Positions 35,161 through 46,259 of a stretch of DNA of 64,000 nucleotides are shown here, piece by piece (the stretch's first letter is position 1; every line of letters starts with the position of its first letter). Source of the DNA: Leptodactylus fallax (Eukaryota > Chordata > Amphibia > Anura > Leptodactylidae); the NCBI GenBank assembly GCA_947044405.1, contig CAMRHE010000076.1, positions 5,624,001 through 5,688,000 of the forward strand, given 5' to 3'. The notes beneath the pieces were generated by a model. The model saw nothing but the letters and a program-made list of their open reading frames with translations. It was not told the DNA's origin and did not search any database. The translations under genes were made by a program, and so were the position numbers.

Positions 35161-35420
35161 CCAAGAAATACTGAGGATGTAATGAGCAGCAGGCAACGTT
35201 CAGACCTTATATAGATGATATAGATGATGTATACACGTACCGTTGTGTTATCATTGTGTGTATATCACACGACTCCGCGTTATGACTTCTTATTCATTTT
35301 GAGCTTTCCCTTATCTTCATCTTCATGATGGAGTATAATAGCTCTTTAAAGGGGCAACTCAAAAGTTTTCCAATTTTTTAGGATCTGTTCTTTGGGGTTA
35401 CCTATTTTTGGACTGTAATA

Positions 35421-35607
35421 AAGCTGAGGCCACACAAAAAGATTTGTTATTTTGTTGCAGATTTAGTTTTTTAGGCAAATTAAAGAGTGGCTTCAAAAGT
35501 GATATGGAATATAGAGCAAGGTCTTATATTTCTCCCTTCTGCCAAATCTACTCCTGGCGTTGGCTCAAAAAATTTGCAACAAAAATACAGTTTTTCTGCA
35601 ACGCATG
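35421..35607. mobile_element. GAGCCAAAGCC-type hairpin element, degraded
   Basis: AAGCTGAGGCCACAC at the left, with TTGTTGCAGATTTAG and GGTTTTTTAGG-like text, pairs with GGCTCAAAAAATTTGCAAC and TTTTTCTGCAACG at the right. The central TATTTCTCCCTTCTGCC matches the copies at 50011 and 53139 in reverse orientation. Confidence 0.6.
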
Positions 35608-35957
35608 ACCACCAACAAAATATGTTCAATACACTTCTTACTAATAGAGGAGAGCAGTGCTTTACTGTATAGAGAGGAGAGAAGGCAGCACAGAAATGAC
35701 CAAACTCAATATGGTGTTGGCTTCGTCCACCCAGGACTTTGTTTCCCCCTCCAACTCCTTTTCGTGACCCTTGGCCCGTTCTCCACCCCCTGATTTCATA
35801 ACAATGCTCATCCTCTAGAGAGGTTAGTCCTGCATAAGTCATCGTAACCTAACAGCAAAGGAGATGTGACCAACCTGGACTATGCCTCCTGTCTCCAACA
35901 GCTGGCACTTGACCTTGGAAGAGACGTGTAGCAGATGATACCACCAGATCGCTGACC

Positions 35958-36365
35958 ATGTACAGGACTGTGCAAAATTCTTTATGCCGGTGTGGAAAAA
36001 ATGCTGTATAGTAAGAATGATTTCAGAAATGGAAGGGTTAATAGTTTATTTTTGTCAATTATTAAAACAAGGTGAATGAACGAAAGAGAAATGTAAATCC
36101 CATCAATATTTGGTGTGACCTTTGCCCTTTGGAGGAGGAGTCCTGGAAGTGATGATCCGTCCCCCACAGATATAGCCCTGATCTCATCATCATCCAATCT
36201 GTCTGGGATGACATGAAGAGACAGAAGGATTGGAGCAAGCCTACATCCACAGAAGATCTGTGCTTAGTTCTCCAAGATCTTTGGAACAACTTCCATCTTG
36301 AGTTCCTTCAAAAACTACCAAACCATTAAGACTTCTGTTCACCTAAAACATTTGCACAGTACTTT
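35958..36365 (+). mobile_element. Internally deleted Tc1/mariner transposon
   Basis: The left end reads GACTGTGCAAAATTC and GTGTGGAAAAAATGC. The right end reads CACCTAAAACATTTGCACAG, an inverted version of the start. Between them is a typical Tc1 left region (TTAATAGTTTATTTTTGTC, ATCAATATTTGGTGTGACC), then an abrupt jump to the transposase C-terminus. Most of the gene, including the catalytic core, is gone, so the copy is dead. Confidence 0.85.
36181..36330 (+). pseudogene. Tc1/mariner transposase C-terminal remnant
   Basis: An open frame gives VWDDMKRQKDW, then TSTEDLCLVLQDLWNNF and LEFLQKL, ending in TAA. These match the C-terminal segment of Tc1-type transposases, the DDE-superfamily enzymes that cut and paste the element at TA sites. 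Only about 45 residues remain; the DNA-binding domain and catalytic triad are deleted. Part of the deleted element spanning 35958-36365. Confidence 0.85.
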
Positions 36366-36369
36366 GGTT

Positions 36370-37150
36370 TGGTATGGCACTCACACCAAAGTGTTAGGTC
36401 TGTGTATTCATGCTCTCCATCAGAAGTCCCAGCTTCCAGAGACAAAAATATACCTTCTTTGTATTGTGGCTATTTAGGATGACTGGGTAAGGGGGTTGGT
36501 GACCAGCAAGGAACTCATTCTCTTTAACCAAAATAGACAATTCCTCCATTGTCATGCATATAGTTGTCAGGCTTTATACTGTAGACAATTGTCAGTGAAC
36601 ATCTGTCAGACACCTTTGATAGCTCTGGCTTTGGAGGAAACAATAAAATCTTAGAGAAAAATGCAGCTTTCTCTTTAGCCCCTAGGGAAGGGGAGCTGTA
36701 GGGGAGGGGCTGTATCACCAGAACACAACCTGTTGTTTAAACCATATTTTTATAAATCATTTAATAGTGTTATTTATATATAATTTTCGATGTCACTATA
36801 TTTTAAAAAGGCGCAGACATTTTTACTGCTATAAGGCCACATGATAGTCTTATACTTCCTGTTCTGTTGAGATCACTTCCTGGCAGTCATTTGAATATCA
36901 GCTCAGACAGGATTACAATGACAGGTAACACTTATATATAGAAAACATATTCGCAGTAAGTGATGGTCATAGCTCGGCTCCCCTTGTACAATGATCTCTT
37001 CACAGGTAACTGAGCATGACCACAACACCCTCTCACAGAAGTCAGTGAATCATCTCCAGATACTAGTTTTCTACGTGACTGTTCATAATTGCAGCATTTT
37101 CCTAGTTCTCATGAAGAAACAGGATATCAGTGATTGTACTAAGTTCATGG
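36370..37150. other. Noncoding stretch
   Basis: No gene recognised. The part near 36825-36945 (ATAAGGCCACATGATAG) may be an old repeat fragment. The rest is AT-rich and unclassified. Confidence 0.3.
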
Positions 37151-37430
37151 CTTCTTATATCAGACTAGGTCATCTGCAAAGAGTATATGTGCTCCACCTA
37201 TGTTTATATGGGAACTGGATCCAGTCTCATTTACTTGAATGGGGCTGTGCTGAAAATGCACGGCTATATGGCTGGGGACCACTGTGCAGGGAAAAACAGT
37301 GAACAGTGCTACATCCCCGTCATTCTCAGGATCAGTCGCCTCGGTACTTGGACTTCCATTGGTCATAATGTGATGGTATAACCTAGTGATATGCCTTAAC
37401 TATATGAGGTGGGAAAACTCCTTTAAGCTG
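37150..37430. repeat. Degraded interspersed repeat
   Basis: TCTCATTTACTTGAATGGGG and GGGAAAACTCCTTTAA resemble the interior and end of the GATCAGCTG family. Heavily diverged, with uncertain borders. Confidence 0.4.
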
Positions 37431-37614
37431 GCCTTACACCTTAGATAACTGTCGGCTAGATGAACTATATTCCTAATTCCATCATAAACATACTTATTTG
37501 GGTCATTGGACATGATATTTCTATGGTGATAGCATGATAAGCAACCAATGAACTTCTCTGTAGTCGCTGATGATCACGTAAACAATAAGATAAGATGGGT
37601 TGAAAACCAACATG

Positions 37615-37980
37615 TTAAAAAGAAACTGTCACCAGGTCTGAAAAGCCCAATGACATACCTCATCTGATTGGCGCTGTCACCCTGAGCATTTTGGTGTTTT
37701 GTTTATCCAAATCCGTTCGGCCATTCCAAAGATATAAGCCTTTTCAGTGTTGATATAAATTATGGTATACTAGTCAAGTGGGCGGTAACCCTGCATGATG
37801 TACAGCACACAGAGACCACACCCCCAGATGAGAAACCACAGTGTTCCCGCCCATTTGGCAAGTAGACCCTCATTTGCATTAATATTAACAGGGCTTATAT
37901 CTTTGGAATGGCTGAACAGATTTGGATAAACAAAACACCAAAATGCTCAGGGTAACAGATAATGTATTAAGTCAAAATTT
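37615..37980. mobile_element. Foldback element with about 60-bp near-identical arms, TTAA ends
   Basis: ACCCTGAGCATTTTGGTG, TTTGTTTATCCAAATCCG and CCATTCCAAAGATATAAGCC in the left arm (about 37678-37740) recur as their reverse complements from about 37895 to 37955 with few differences. TTAA lies at 37615-37618 and 37977-37980, suggesting a TTAA target site as used by piggyBac or Kolobok transposons. The centre includes an octamer ATTTGCAT. Confidence 0.8.
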
Positions 37981-38009
37981 CCCGCCAGTGTGATGATCTA
38001 CAATTAGAT

Positions 38010-38295
38010 TTCCTGAACATTTGATATTGATCACCTATCCTCAGGATAGGTCAACAATATCAAATTGGTGGGGGTCCCACAGCCAGCACTCCCACCAGTC
38101 AGGTGTTCTCAGCAGCTGCCGGTACTAGAATGTGAATGAGAGCTGATCTGCCGTCTGCTTGTGGCTCCATCCACCATGTAGTTCCTGCATCAGTGTCTGC
38201 TGACAGCAGATTGGTGGGTATGCCAGGTATCAGACCTCACCAATCTGATATCGATGACCTCTCCTGAGGATAGGTCAGCAACATTGAAAGTCAAG
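38010..38295. mobile_element. Foldback copy of the GATAGGTCA family
   Basis: CTCAGGATAGGTCAACAATA near 38040 and CTGAGGATAGGTCAGCAACA near 38263 flank the copy. GGTGGGGGTCCCACAG and CAGACCTCACCAATC are the inner partners. Same family as the copies near 32465 and 54720. Confidence 0.65.
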
Positions 38296-38699
38296 AAATC
38301 TTCTTTAGCCATAGATCTAGGATTATCCTTTGGTTCTACTGAAATCAGTAGGCAAAAATCCCATGTCTGTGACTAGCTGTGGACTGTAAGCTCCCATGCA
38401 GGCACTAAATAACTAAGCAAACTATGAAGAAGAATCGAAATTCATGATTATCATTCTTTGTTAGGTCTCATGTCTATGGGGACAGCCTGAACAGAGACGT
38501 AGCTTGGCTTTTCTTGACCTAGATTTAGTTCACTGCCTTAGCCCTTCATGTCAATGCGCTGACTAAGGCAGAGTGGCTTGTTGGCACCCCCCTCTGGTAC
38601 CAGCCGTAGCTACGCTTCTATGCCTGTTTGATGTCTTCTGCCAGAGAAACTGTAAACAGGCAGGTCGGACTTAAGATAAGCAATGTCAGGGTTGTTTGG

Positions 38700-39240
38700 T
38701 GGTCGCTCAGTCTCTCCTTAGAACTTGTGAGTATATGGTATGGTCCAGAAAGAAAAATGGTATAGAGGGAGTATATTCCGGGGCACATTTGGTACAAGAC
38801 CCATTCTTGTGCCAAATATACACCACAACCCGCATTCTGTGCCTTGTTCACCACATCGTGCCAATGTGGGTGGACCATGGTCCCAACATGACTTATAATG
38901 AATATGTTGGGTCATGTTGGGGACCATGGGACCAGTTTTCTTGAAATGGAAATCTATGCCACTTGACAACTGGAGTAGATTTCCATTCTGGCACTTGTCA
39001 TCCAGCTGATTTATGAAGAGGACGCGGTCTCTTTTTTTTAAATCTCTCATTCCCTGTGCCCGTCGGGGTCTTTAATAAGACTGGCATAGCCAATCTTAAT
39101 AAATCTGGCATACCCAAGTCTTAATAAACCTGCCCCATTGTCTTTCTTGCCTGTGGCCGGTTTTGCACCAAAATAACTACAAAATTTGGCATCAAAATTT
39201 ATGTTTCGAAGTCGGAGATGAAATTTTTGCGCCGTCCACA
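38700..39240. repeat. Interspersed repeat ending in TTAATAAA-type words
   Basis: Contains an inverted pair GACCATGGTCCCAACATGAC and GTCATGTTGGGGACCATGG (about 38874-38929). AATGGAAATCTATGCC pairs with GATTTCCATTCTGG. Words such as TTAATAAATCTGGCATACC recur at 62890-62945. Two or more old foldback elements appear merged. Confidence 0.6.
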
Positions 39241-39249
39241 TCTGTATTT

Positions 39250-39575
39250 TCCTCCTGCTTTGCGCACGCCTCTTGTCGAAACAATGATTTGCAGCCCCGC
39301 TTCATCTATGTCATGTAAATGAAGCTGCTAATTATTTTCTGCTGAATTAACACTGATTAATAATGACCAGTCCGCCATTTACGGTGGAGAATGCTGCAGG
39401 TTATTAGGCAATTGTTACACTTTAGGGCTGGATTCTTAAGAAGTCACTAAGCAGCAGTGTCTGGTATTGTCATGTATTTAGGGATAATGTAAGCAGCCGG
39501 GGCTCGATTCAATGTGATTCACTGGTCACACATTCATTAAATCTTTTTCAGCTCAACTGCCTCACTCTGCATTGT
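39250..39575. promoter_or_regulatory. Candidate conserved noncoding block (strong by eye)
   Basis: CATGTAAATGAAGCTGCTAA, TTATTTTCTGCTGAATTAAC and ACTGATTAATAATGACC follow one another (39313-39370), then GGTTATTAGGCAATTGTTAC and GTATTTAGGGATAATG. Octamer-like, homeodomain, SOX-like and bicoid-like (GGATAA) words are packed without repeats or frames. Resembles developmental enhancers; alignment is needed. Confidence 0.38.
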
Positions 39576-39919
39576 GTTACCAGCAGCAAGTGTACATTCC
39601 AGAGGACAGAGGGGGAGGACACAGATCCTGCAAAATAGAGATGTCTTTGTTCAGAGACCAAAAAAAAAAACTGCTGTTTGTTTTGTGAATTGCAAAAATA
39701 ACACATGGTCGCTTATTATTTTTCTGAAACTACAAAGAATCCGAGCATTAAAAAAAGTTACAAAAAACTTTAAACATAAAAAAAAAAACTAAAAAAAAAA
39801 ATTAAACTGAAAGAGGAAAAAAAAAGCCGCTTTGTAGGACCAAAAGTACGTGGGCGCTTGGGTTAGGTCACTAACTTGTGACAGCTTAGAGGAAGGATTG
39901 AAACGTTTTCATAAATGTG

Positions 39920-39960
39920 ATAATAATAATAATAATAATAATAATAGTAATAACATAATA
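39920..39960 (+). repeat. (AAT)n microsatellite
   Basis: About eight ATA/AAT triplets followed by interrupted TAATAACATAATAG. A simple repeat; the Asn-rich frame across it is spurious. Confidence 0.9.
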
Positions 39961-40189
39961 GTTCTAATAACTGTAATATTATGGGAAGGGCAGAGCGCAA
40001 CGACAACTTTTGTCTGCAAAAAATTGCAGCTTATACAACTTCAATGTTTTTCTATAGAGGAAAATGTTGCAAGTGATTGTCCCATATTAAGGTTGCTCAA
40101 TTTGCCCCTCTATCTGGCAGCCTTATGATTAAGGTTGGAACATTAGAGACATGTGAACAAAGCGAGCCCATATTACTACTGCGTTGTGT

Positions 40190-40480
40190 ATTCAGCCTCA
40201 GGATAGGCCATCCATATTGGATCAGTTTGGGGTTTGACTCTCAGAACCCCCATAGAATAGGAAGAGAATGGGAAAACTGTAATATCACTCACAGCCAATA
40301 TGGACTGTAGTGGTGTATTGCAAGTGTGAGCACTGCAGAGGCTGCAACGCTGCCAAGAGCCCTGTGTCCCCATGAAGCAGCTAATAAACCAGGGGTACCA
40401 AAAGTTAGACCTCCAGCGATCCAATATTCATGGTCAATCATGAAGATAGGCCATCAATTTTCTCTAGTTGGAAACTCCTT
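40190..40480. repeat. Degraded GATAGGCCATCC family copy
   Basis: CAGGATAGGCCATCCATATT near 40200 and GAAGATAGGCCATCAATTTT near 40441 bracket a diverged interior. The copy directly abuts the hairpin element to its right. Confidence 0.5.
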
Positions 40481-40776
40481 GAGGCTGAGGCCCCACATAC
40501 CGGGCTGCAGCAAAGAAGCGCTGCGGGAAAAACCAAGGTGGCAATACATCGTGTTTTTTCCCCGCTGCGCTTTTCACAGAAAGTTCGTAGAGATTTCCTT
40601 TACGGACTTTCTGCTTCCATTATACCTAGGGAAACCGCCATCATTTCCATAGGTATAATTGACATGCTGCAATTTCCAAAAAGGATAGAATCTTATGCAC
40701 TATATATTGACTGTAAACTGTAAATTTCCACCGCGTCTAAACCGCAGCGTTTACACCACGTGTGGCCCCGGACTTA
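40481..40776. mobile_element. Hairpin element with GAGGCCCCAC ends
   Basis: The left end GAGGCTGAGGCCCCACATAC is the inverse of the right end CACGTGTGGCCCCGGACTTA. The interior has paired words: GAAAGTTCGTAGAGATTTCC with TACGGACTTTCTGC, and TTATACCTAGG with CCATAGGTATAATT. Related by its ends to the GAGCCAAAGCC hairpins. Confidence 0.75.
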
Positions 40777-40777
40777 A

Positions 40778-41205
40778 AGAGGATCTTTTGCCACCTCCAA
40801 TAAGTCCAACTCTTTGCAATAGTCGCTGCTCCACTGATTCTGGCACAGTTGGAATTTTTTCTCTAGCCCCCACCGTTCCTGAGCTATCAATGCTGTTAGT
40901 TTTGGTGTCTGATATGCTATTTAGGCTCTGTAATGACAGGAGGGCGGTGTCTGGCAGAGGGGTGTGATTCTAAGCTCTGACAGTGACTGCCTCTGATTGG
41001 AGCTCTGAATCACACCTCCTGCCTGACACTGCCCACCTGACAGTACAGAGCCTAAATAGCATACCGGGCACCAAAACTAACTGCCCTTGTTGCTCGGGAA
41101 TGGTGGGGGCTAGAGAAAAAATTCCAACTGTGCTGGAATCAGTGGAGTAGCGACTATTAACAGGTGCTAAAAACTAGAATTGGCAGAGGTAGTGAAAGAT
41201 TCTCT
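40778..41205. mobile_element. 430-bp foldback element, TTAA-type (copy 1)
   Basis: Left end AGAGGATCTTTTGCCACCTC and right end GAGGTAGTGAAAGATTCTCT are inverted copies. Inner arms hold CACAGTTGGAATTTTTTC with AAAATTCCAACTGTGC, and GCTATTTAGGCTCTGTA with its complement. TTAA is at 40774; the right site reads TTAT. A second copy lies at 52132-52540 in the same arrangement. Confidence 0.88.
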
Positions 41206-41389
41206 TTATGGCCTCAAGCACACAACGTGTGATGGTTGTTTTTAGCACACACTGACTCAATTTTAATTTCGGTTATGACTAGACACTACTGTAAGCACAG
41301 TGCTTTTTTGCGGGCATCTCTGGTGCAATGTGGTACATCTCTGATGCATCTAGTATGGGCTAAAATGCTAGATATGTGGGTTGTAATCT

Positions 41390-41600
41390 TAGAAAAAGAG
41401 TGTGTGGCTTAAATGTGCCACGTTACACAAAAAATGCACCAAAATAGTGTAGAAAATTTCTGACACAAAGGAAGCCAATTAAAAGGTGCTATAAATGCAG
41501 ACTGTACACTAGATTTATCATCCAGCTTCAGTCACTGTGATAAATCTGGCTAAGCTTGCACTGTCTATTAGTAAATCTAGGCCATTGATCTCAATGGGGC
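41390..41600. repeat. Interspersed repeat fragment
   Basis: AATGTGCCACGTTACAC, TAGATTTATCATCCAGC and GATAAATCTGGC words resemble the TTAATAAATCTGGC family seen at 39060 and 62900. Borders unclear. Confidence 0.4.
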
Positions 41601-42109
41601 TATTAACATGTCTATGTTATCAGACCATAGGACATGCCTATTTTGCCCGTTTTCATGGATCTGTTAATAGATTTGAGTCTATAAAGGGATTCGTGAAACT
41701 GGGTGCCCAATGGATGCCAAACGGCTGTGAAACAAAACGCATGTTGTATCTATTTATCACACCCACTTTTTCCATGTCAGTCATGGGCCAACATTCTGCC
41801 ATGTTTCAACCCTGGATTACATTGCAAAGGATTTTTCCTTTTAAAAAACCAGAGACCCGGATTTCCTTGCGGTCTATAATTGAGCTATTTTAATTTTCCA
41901 TCCAACTTTTCTCGTTTTCCACAAATTTTAGTAACTTTTTAGAATTTGCAGTGAAAAATGAACTGGCGCTTTCTGCAGAATTCTCGGCTGGTCACATTCC
42001 CCTTTCACAAAGCTCCAAGTCTTTTACATCAAAAAGGCTAAAAGAGACGATTACATAAACAGGATAAAATGCTTCTTCATACAAGACATAAACCAGTTTA
42101 CAAAGAAAC

Positions 42110-42480
42110 AAAACAATTTGTTTACGCTGTAATGTACCGCAGATTGGGCTTTGCGGATGAACACATCTTCATGGGAATTTGGTATGCAGACATGAAGAAA
42201 TGGCAGAGCCTCCATCGCCTGCTCCCAGTAATTTTCCTTTAGTTCAATTTCTCCCGGAATGTAAACATTTGCTCTGAGCGAGGGTCAAGTGTCTGAACTG
42301 GGAACAAACGGGTGAATTCACGTTCCCTTATGCATGATTATGTGGATAAAAATATGTTGGGCTCCTGAATGTCAATGTTTCTTTCAGGACACCCCTGCCC
42401 CCTCCTTACACCGCCAGTAATGTCATTTCCCTACAGTCATGCTGCATGCAAATTATCATGATCATTCGGAATGAGGTTCA
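42110..42480. promoter_or_regulatory. Candidate conserved noncoding block
   Basis: Includes CCAGTAATTTTCCTTTAGTT, TGGGAACAAACGGGTGAATTC, CTTATGCATGATTATGTGG and CATGCAAATTATCATGATC, the last containing a perfect octamer. Non-repeat, mixed composition, no coding frame. Flanking sequence on both sides is transposon-like. Confidence 0.36.
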
Positions 42481-43309
42481 TAGCTTATCTCACTATATAT
42501 ATTTAGGACCAAGGATAAACTGGGATATAAAAAGCTTTACGTGTTTAGTCAAATTTTCTGATAGACTATTGCCACAAGATGGAAAGTTTCACATACAGTC
42601 AATTGTGTTATTTTTTGCACAGGGTTGTCTGGATTAGGCTGTGTTCACATTACAGTATTACGACACATGAATCTGATGATTTTCCTGTGTGTACGCCAAA
42701 CATAACAACTTTCTCGAAACGTCTTGAAGACTCCTGCAAAAAGGGGCGATCTCTCCGGTCCAGTAAGAATGAGCTAATCTCCGAGGCCCAATGGAATGCT
42801 CCGGCAGCCACCAGGCTCTGCGTGTGGGTACTTTATGAGCCAATCATGTCCACATCATGAAGAGGAGTGTGACATGCAGCAAAAAGGAGGTCATGTTGTG
42901 CCCATAGCGGGTTGGGCTGTACCAAAAAGGCATGGCCACCTGAAAGTTTTCACAGCAAGGTTTGCACGTCGGGTCTCCTGGGAGCTAACATGTAAAAATT
43001 GGTAAGAATGTGTCAAGTCCCAAAGAATGCCAATATAACATGCAACTACATACGTCATCCATAGGCTCTTGTGTTAAAAAGCATAAATATACCACTTTTG
43101 GTGCCCCATTGTACCGGAAAGCACAGCAGACTATGTATATTATGTAAATTAAAGGGGTTGTCCAGTGTATAGTTTTTGTGTAAACGCAGGGATTGTTTCA
43201 CACTAATAAAATAGCAAATACTAACATTAATTTACTAACTAAATACTAATTTATTCCCTTCCCATTTCAGCACTGCTACATAGGTGCTTCCTGTCAGGCT
43301 TTGACTACT

Positions 43310-43625
43310 GCAGCTGATCACGTGTCATCTAACTATGTGACTACTGTGTCCAGCCAATGGCCTCGGTCGTGATTCGTGGCATCTAACCATGTGACAAGTG
43401 TGTCCAGCCAATGGCCTCAGTCGTGATTCGTGGCATCTAACCATGTGAGAACCGTGTCCAGCCACTGACCTCAGTCGTGATTCGTGGCATCTAACCATGT
43501 GACAACTGTGTCCAACCAATGGCCTCAGTCGTGATTCATGGCATCTAACCATGTGACAATGCGTCCAGCCACTGGCCTCAGTGGTGATATTTTCTGTCTA
43601 ACCATGTCACAGCTGTCGCCAATCC
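43310..43625 (+). repeat. 54-bp tandem repeat, about 5-6 copies
   Basis: Units begin GATTCGTGGCATCTAACCAT and continue GTGTCCAGCCAATGGCCTCAG; successive starts at 43371 and 43425 are 54 apart. Because 54 is 18 codons, the minus strand stays open as an 18-residue repeat (MVRCHESRLRPLAGH). This is a minisatellite by-product, not a gene. Confidence 0.93.
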
Positions 43626-43689
43626 CTAGCCTCGCTGAGGTCAATGATTGGCTGCAGCTGTCACATTGTTAGAAGGCTTGTGTTCAGCT

Positions 43690-43905
43690 GCAGGAGATGA
43701 AGGCTAGAATTAGTGTTGATCAACAATCAACATGACAATGGGCACCCATTTGCATCAACCTATTTATACACGGAGAGGAACGGTTGCTGGAACCGACCAA
43801 CGGCTCGGTCGGCCAATAGACAGCTCAGTTAGACAGGACGTTTATCAGGAAGGAACGTTAGTTCCCAATAATTGCCCTAATTATCAGACTGTCTAAAGGC
43901 CCTTA
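43690..43905. repeat. Probable interspersed repeat
   Basis: The end TTTATCAGGAAGGAACGTTAG, CCAATAATTGCCC and the GC-richer middle (GACCAACGGCTCGGTCGGCC) resemble dispersed frog elements. Assigned from general look only. Confidence 0.35.
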
Positions 43906-44119
43906 TTGCTTTATTTCCTTGAGAAAATTTACTAACACAAACATTCTAGAATTCTGGCTCAGTTTGACCAAAAAAGTAATGTACATGTTCTTCAGCAGAT
44001 TTATTATATTTTGACATTTTATGTGCCTCACTAGACTGTTTTGAAAGTGTCCAGGAATGGGGGTGTGGCTTAGAATTAAGGAATCGGGCTTAAAATCATA
44101 AAAATTGTGCCAAAATTTT

Positions 44120-44475
44120 GATTTGAAATATTAGTGTAACATCTCTGCCTGTTCAGGCCTCTGGGCCGCTCGTGCGCTGCGGCGTAGGAGGTGTGTTCAG
44201 TTATTATTCCTTGCTTTAGGTTCTTCTGGTATTGTCTGAACACTGTCCTATTCCCTCACCTCTGTAATTGATTTCGATTCTGTACTGCACTGCTCGACTG
44301 GTATCGACCCCCTGGCTAGCTGACCTCCCTTTTGTTGTTGTTTGTCTTGTCTGCGTTCTGTGCCATCACTTATATCTTAAGAAGGGATTACCGCCCAGTT
44401 TTCGTCTGTTGCCTAGGGCAGTTCAGGCAAGTAGGCAGGGATGGGGGGGGGGAAAGAGCACTTACTCCTGGATTG
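44120..44475 (+). repeat. Interspersed family, plus orientation
   Basis: GTTTGTCTTGTCTGCGTTCTG, TTAAGAAGGGATTACCGCCC and GTTGCCTAGGGCAG match, in reverse complement, the sequence at 46320-46470. So two copies sit in opposite orientation 2 kb apart. Confidence 0.65.
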
Positions 44476-45104
44476 CCCCTGTCGGATAACAACTTATAAC
44501 TGGATATCCAAGCAACTTGACAGATGATTTCCGAAAAGTACTGTAAATCAGCCTAACAATCCCCCCCCTCTGCAATAAAGGGGAGCATTTGTTGGGTGCT
44601 TTTGCACCGGTCAAATTTTGGTTTAATGCCCAGGGGATATCGCTATATAAGAATATATTCAAGCAGTGCAGATATTCTGTGGTTTTACCATAATTTGCTG
44701 TGGTTCCCTGTGGCAAAAACTGCGTCACTTTGTGAATGTACTATAAAAATGTCAGACAACAACTAATATATTTTGGAACTGCTTGACAAAAGTGGGAAAA
44801 ATTTTCTACATTTTTGTCAGTGATGATCTGTAACTAACTGCGGCTCATATAAATTTCCTACTTTTTAATCTTGCACTTGTGGTAGTCCTTAGTAATTATA
44901 AGTCATTCTCCAACATCCTTTCTTTCACTTGCTAGTTACATTTCACGCAGCTTAAAACTTTATTGCGATTATGTCAAAATTCTAACTTTTTTTGAAATCG
45001 TAAAATTAAACTTTTTTCATTTAAATTTATATTTTTATAAACTGCACGCTTATAAAATTTGCCAAGTTTTAGCCAAATTTTTCATTGTTTTTCAAAATAA
45101 ATTT

Positions 45105-45310
45105 TAGAGGCGGCTGCGGAAAACACCCATTTCCATTTGTTTTATGTTAGATCAACATATAACCACTCAGAGTGATTTCATTCAAAGAAAACACAAGGAA
45201 CGCATTAGCTCTGTGGTCGGAGAGATTGATGGGCTTCAAACATTTTTAAGCCGGGATATTCCTTCTCAACTTCTACAGACTCATGCTTTCAATTTAAACA
45301 GGCAGCGTAA
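45105..45310. promoter_or_regulatory. Candidate conserved noncoding block
   Basis: GCTGCGGAAAACACCCATTTCC, GATTTCATTCAAAGAAAACAC and CAAACATTTTTAAGCCGGG run in non-repeat sequence ahead of a poly-A tract at about 45310. A plus-strand frame crosses it but has no recognisable domain. Regulatory or simply unique sequence. Confidence 0.28.
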
Positions 45311-45979
45311 AAAAAAAAAAAAAAAAAATTGCCGGATTCTGCTCAGCGGGACTCGGCTATTATATTTGTTAAATCTAAAAGTAAAAATGACTGTGAATAT
45401 TTTTGCATTTTTTTGTTTACTTTTTGGTGCTTATAAAAAAAAATTCAATATATTTGCCTCGAAAAAAAAAATAACATATGCAAAAAAAAAAATAATAAAT
45501 TCTTTTAAAGCCCCAAAAGCCATAAATAAAATATACACTGTGTCCCAATCTTACTCCGACTTCAAAAGCTTTAAAATTGTTTAAAAATATTATCCCTGTC
45601 ATTATAGGTATGGTTTATAAATTAGATTACGGCCCCAGTAGTGGAGGGTATGGCAAGTCTATATATCACTTGTGAGCTCGCGGTGGCTTAACCCTCACCA
45701 TTCTTTCTGCTCTTTTGTCTGTGTATACGGCTCTGTTTGTAATTATTGGTCCCCAACTGTACAGTGCAGCTGGATGGCTCATAAATAAATTATAACAGCA
45801 TCTTGTACCATACAGAGATTTAGAGGACATGGAAGGAAATATATGTTGTATCAACCCTGTTGTGAGTGGGAACATGGGATAGGCTAAATTAAAATTATTG
45901 TCGTCATTGAGGCATGAGGCACTTTGGTACCTCATACCTCTGAAATGTCACTTTAATATTACCCCTATATATAATATAC

Positions 45980-46188
45980 AGATGTAGCAGAGTTAACCTG
46001 AACTTCTGCAACTGGTTAAACTGCTGCATCGCAATATCCTATCACAGAAGACAACAAAAATCAATGAAAAGTCCTTGAAAAATGTTTTTCCCGTGAATTT
46101 TCATTGGTTTGTGTTGTCTCCTGTGATAATATATCACGCTGCAGCAGTTTAACCAATTGCAGAAGTTTTGGTAAATTCTGCTACATCT
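45980..46188. mobile_element. 209-bp hairpin element
   Basis: GATGTAGCAGAGTTAACCTG at the left and its inverse GTAAATTCTGCTACATCT at the right mark the ends. Inner arms AACTTCTGCAACTGGTTAAAC and GTTTAACCAATTGCAGAAGTT, then CACAGAAGACAAC and GTTGTCTCCTGTG, also pair. Both flanks are TATATAATA-rich, possibly the target site. A classic small foldback transposon. Confidence 0.85.
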
Positions 46189-46259
46189 CTATATAATAAT
46201 TCTGTAGGGTTTGCAATGTAATGGTCTTCTGTTATTCCTCCTTTATGAATTCATTGACT

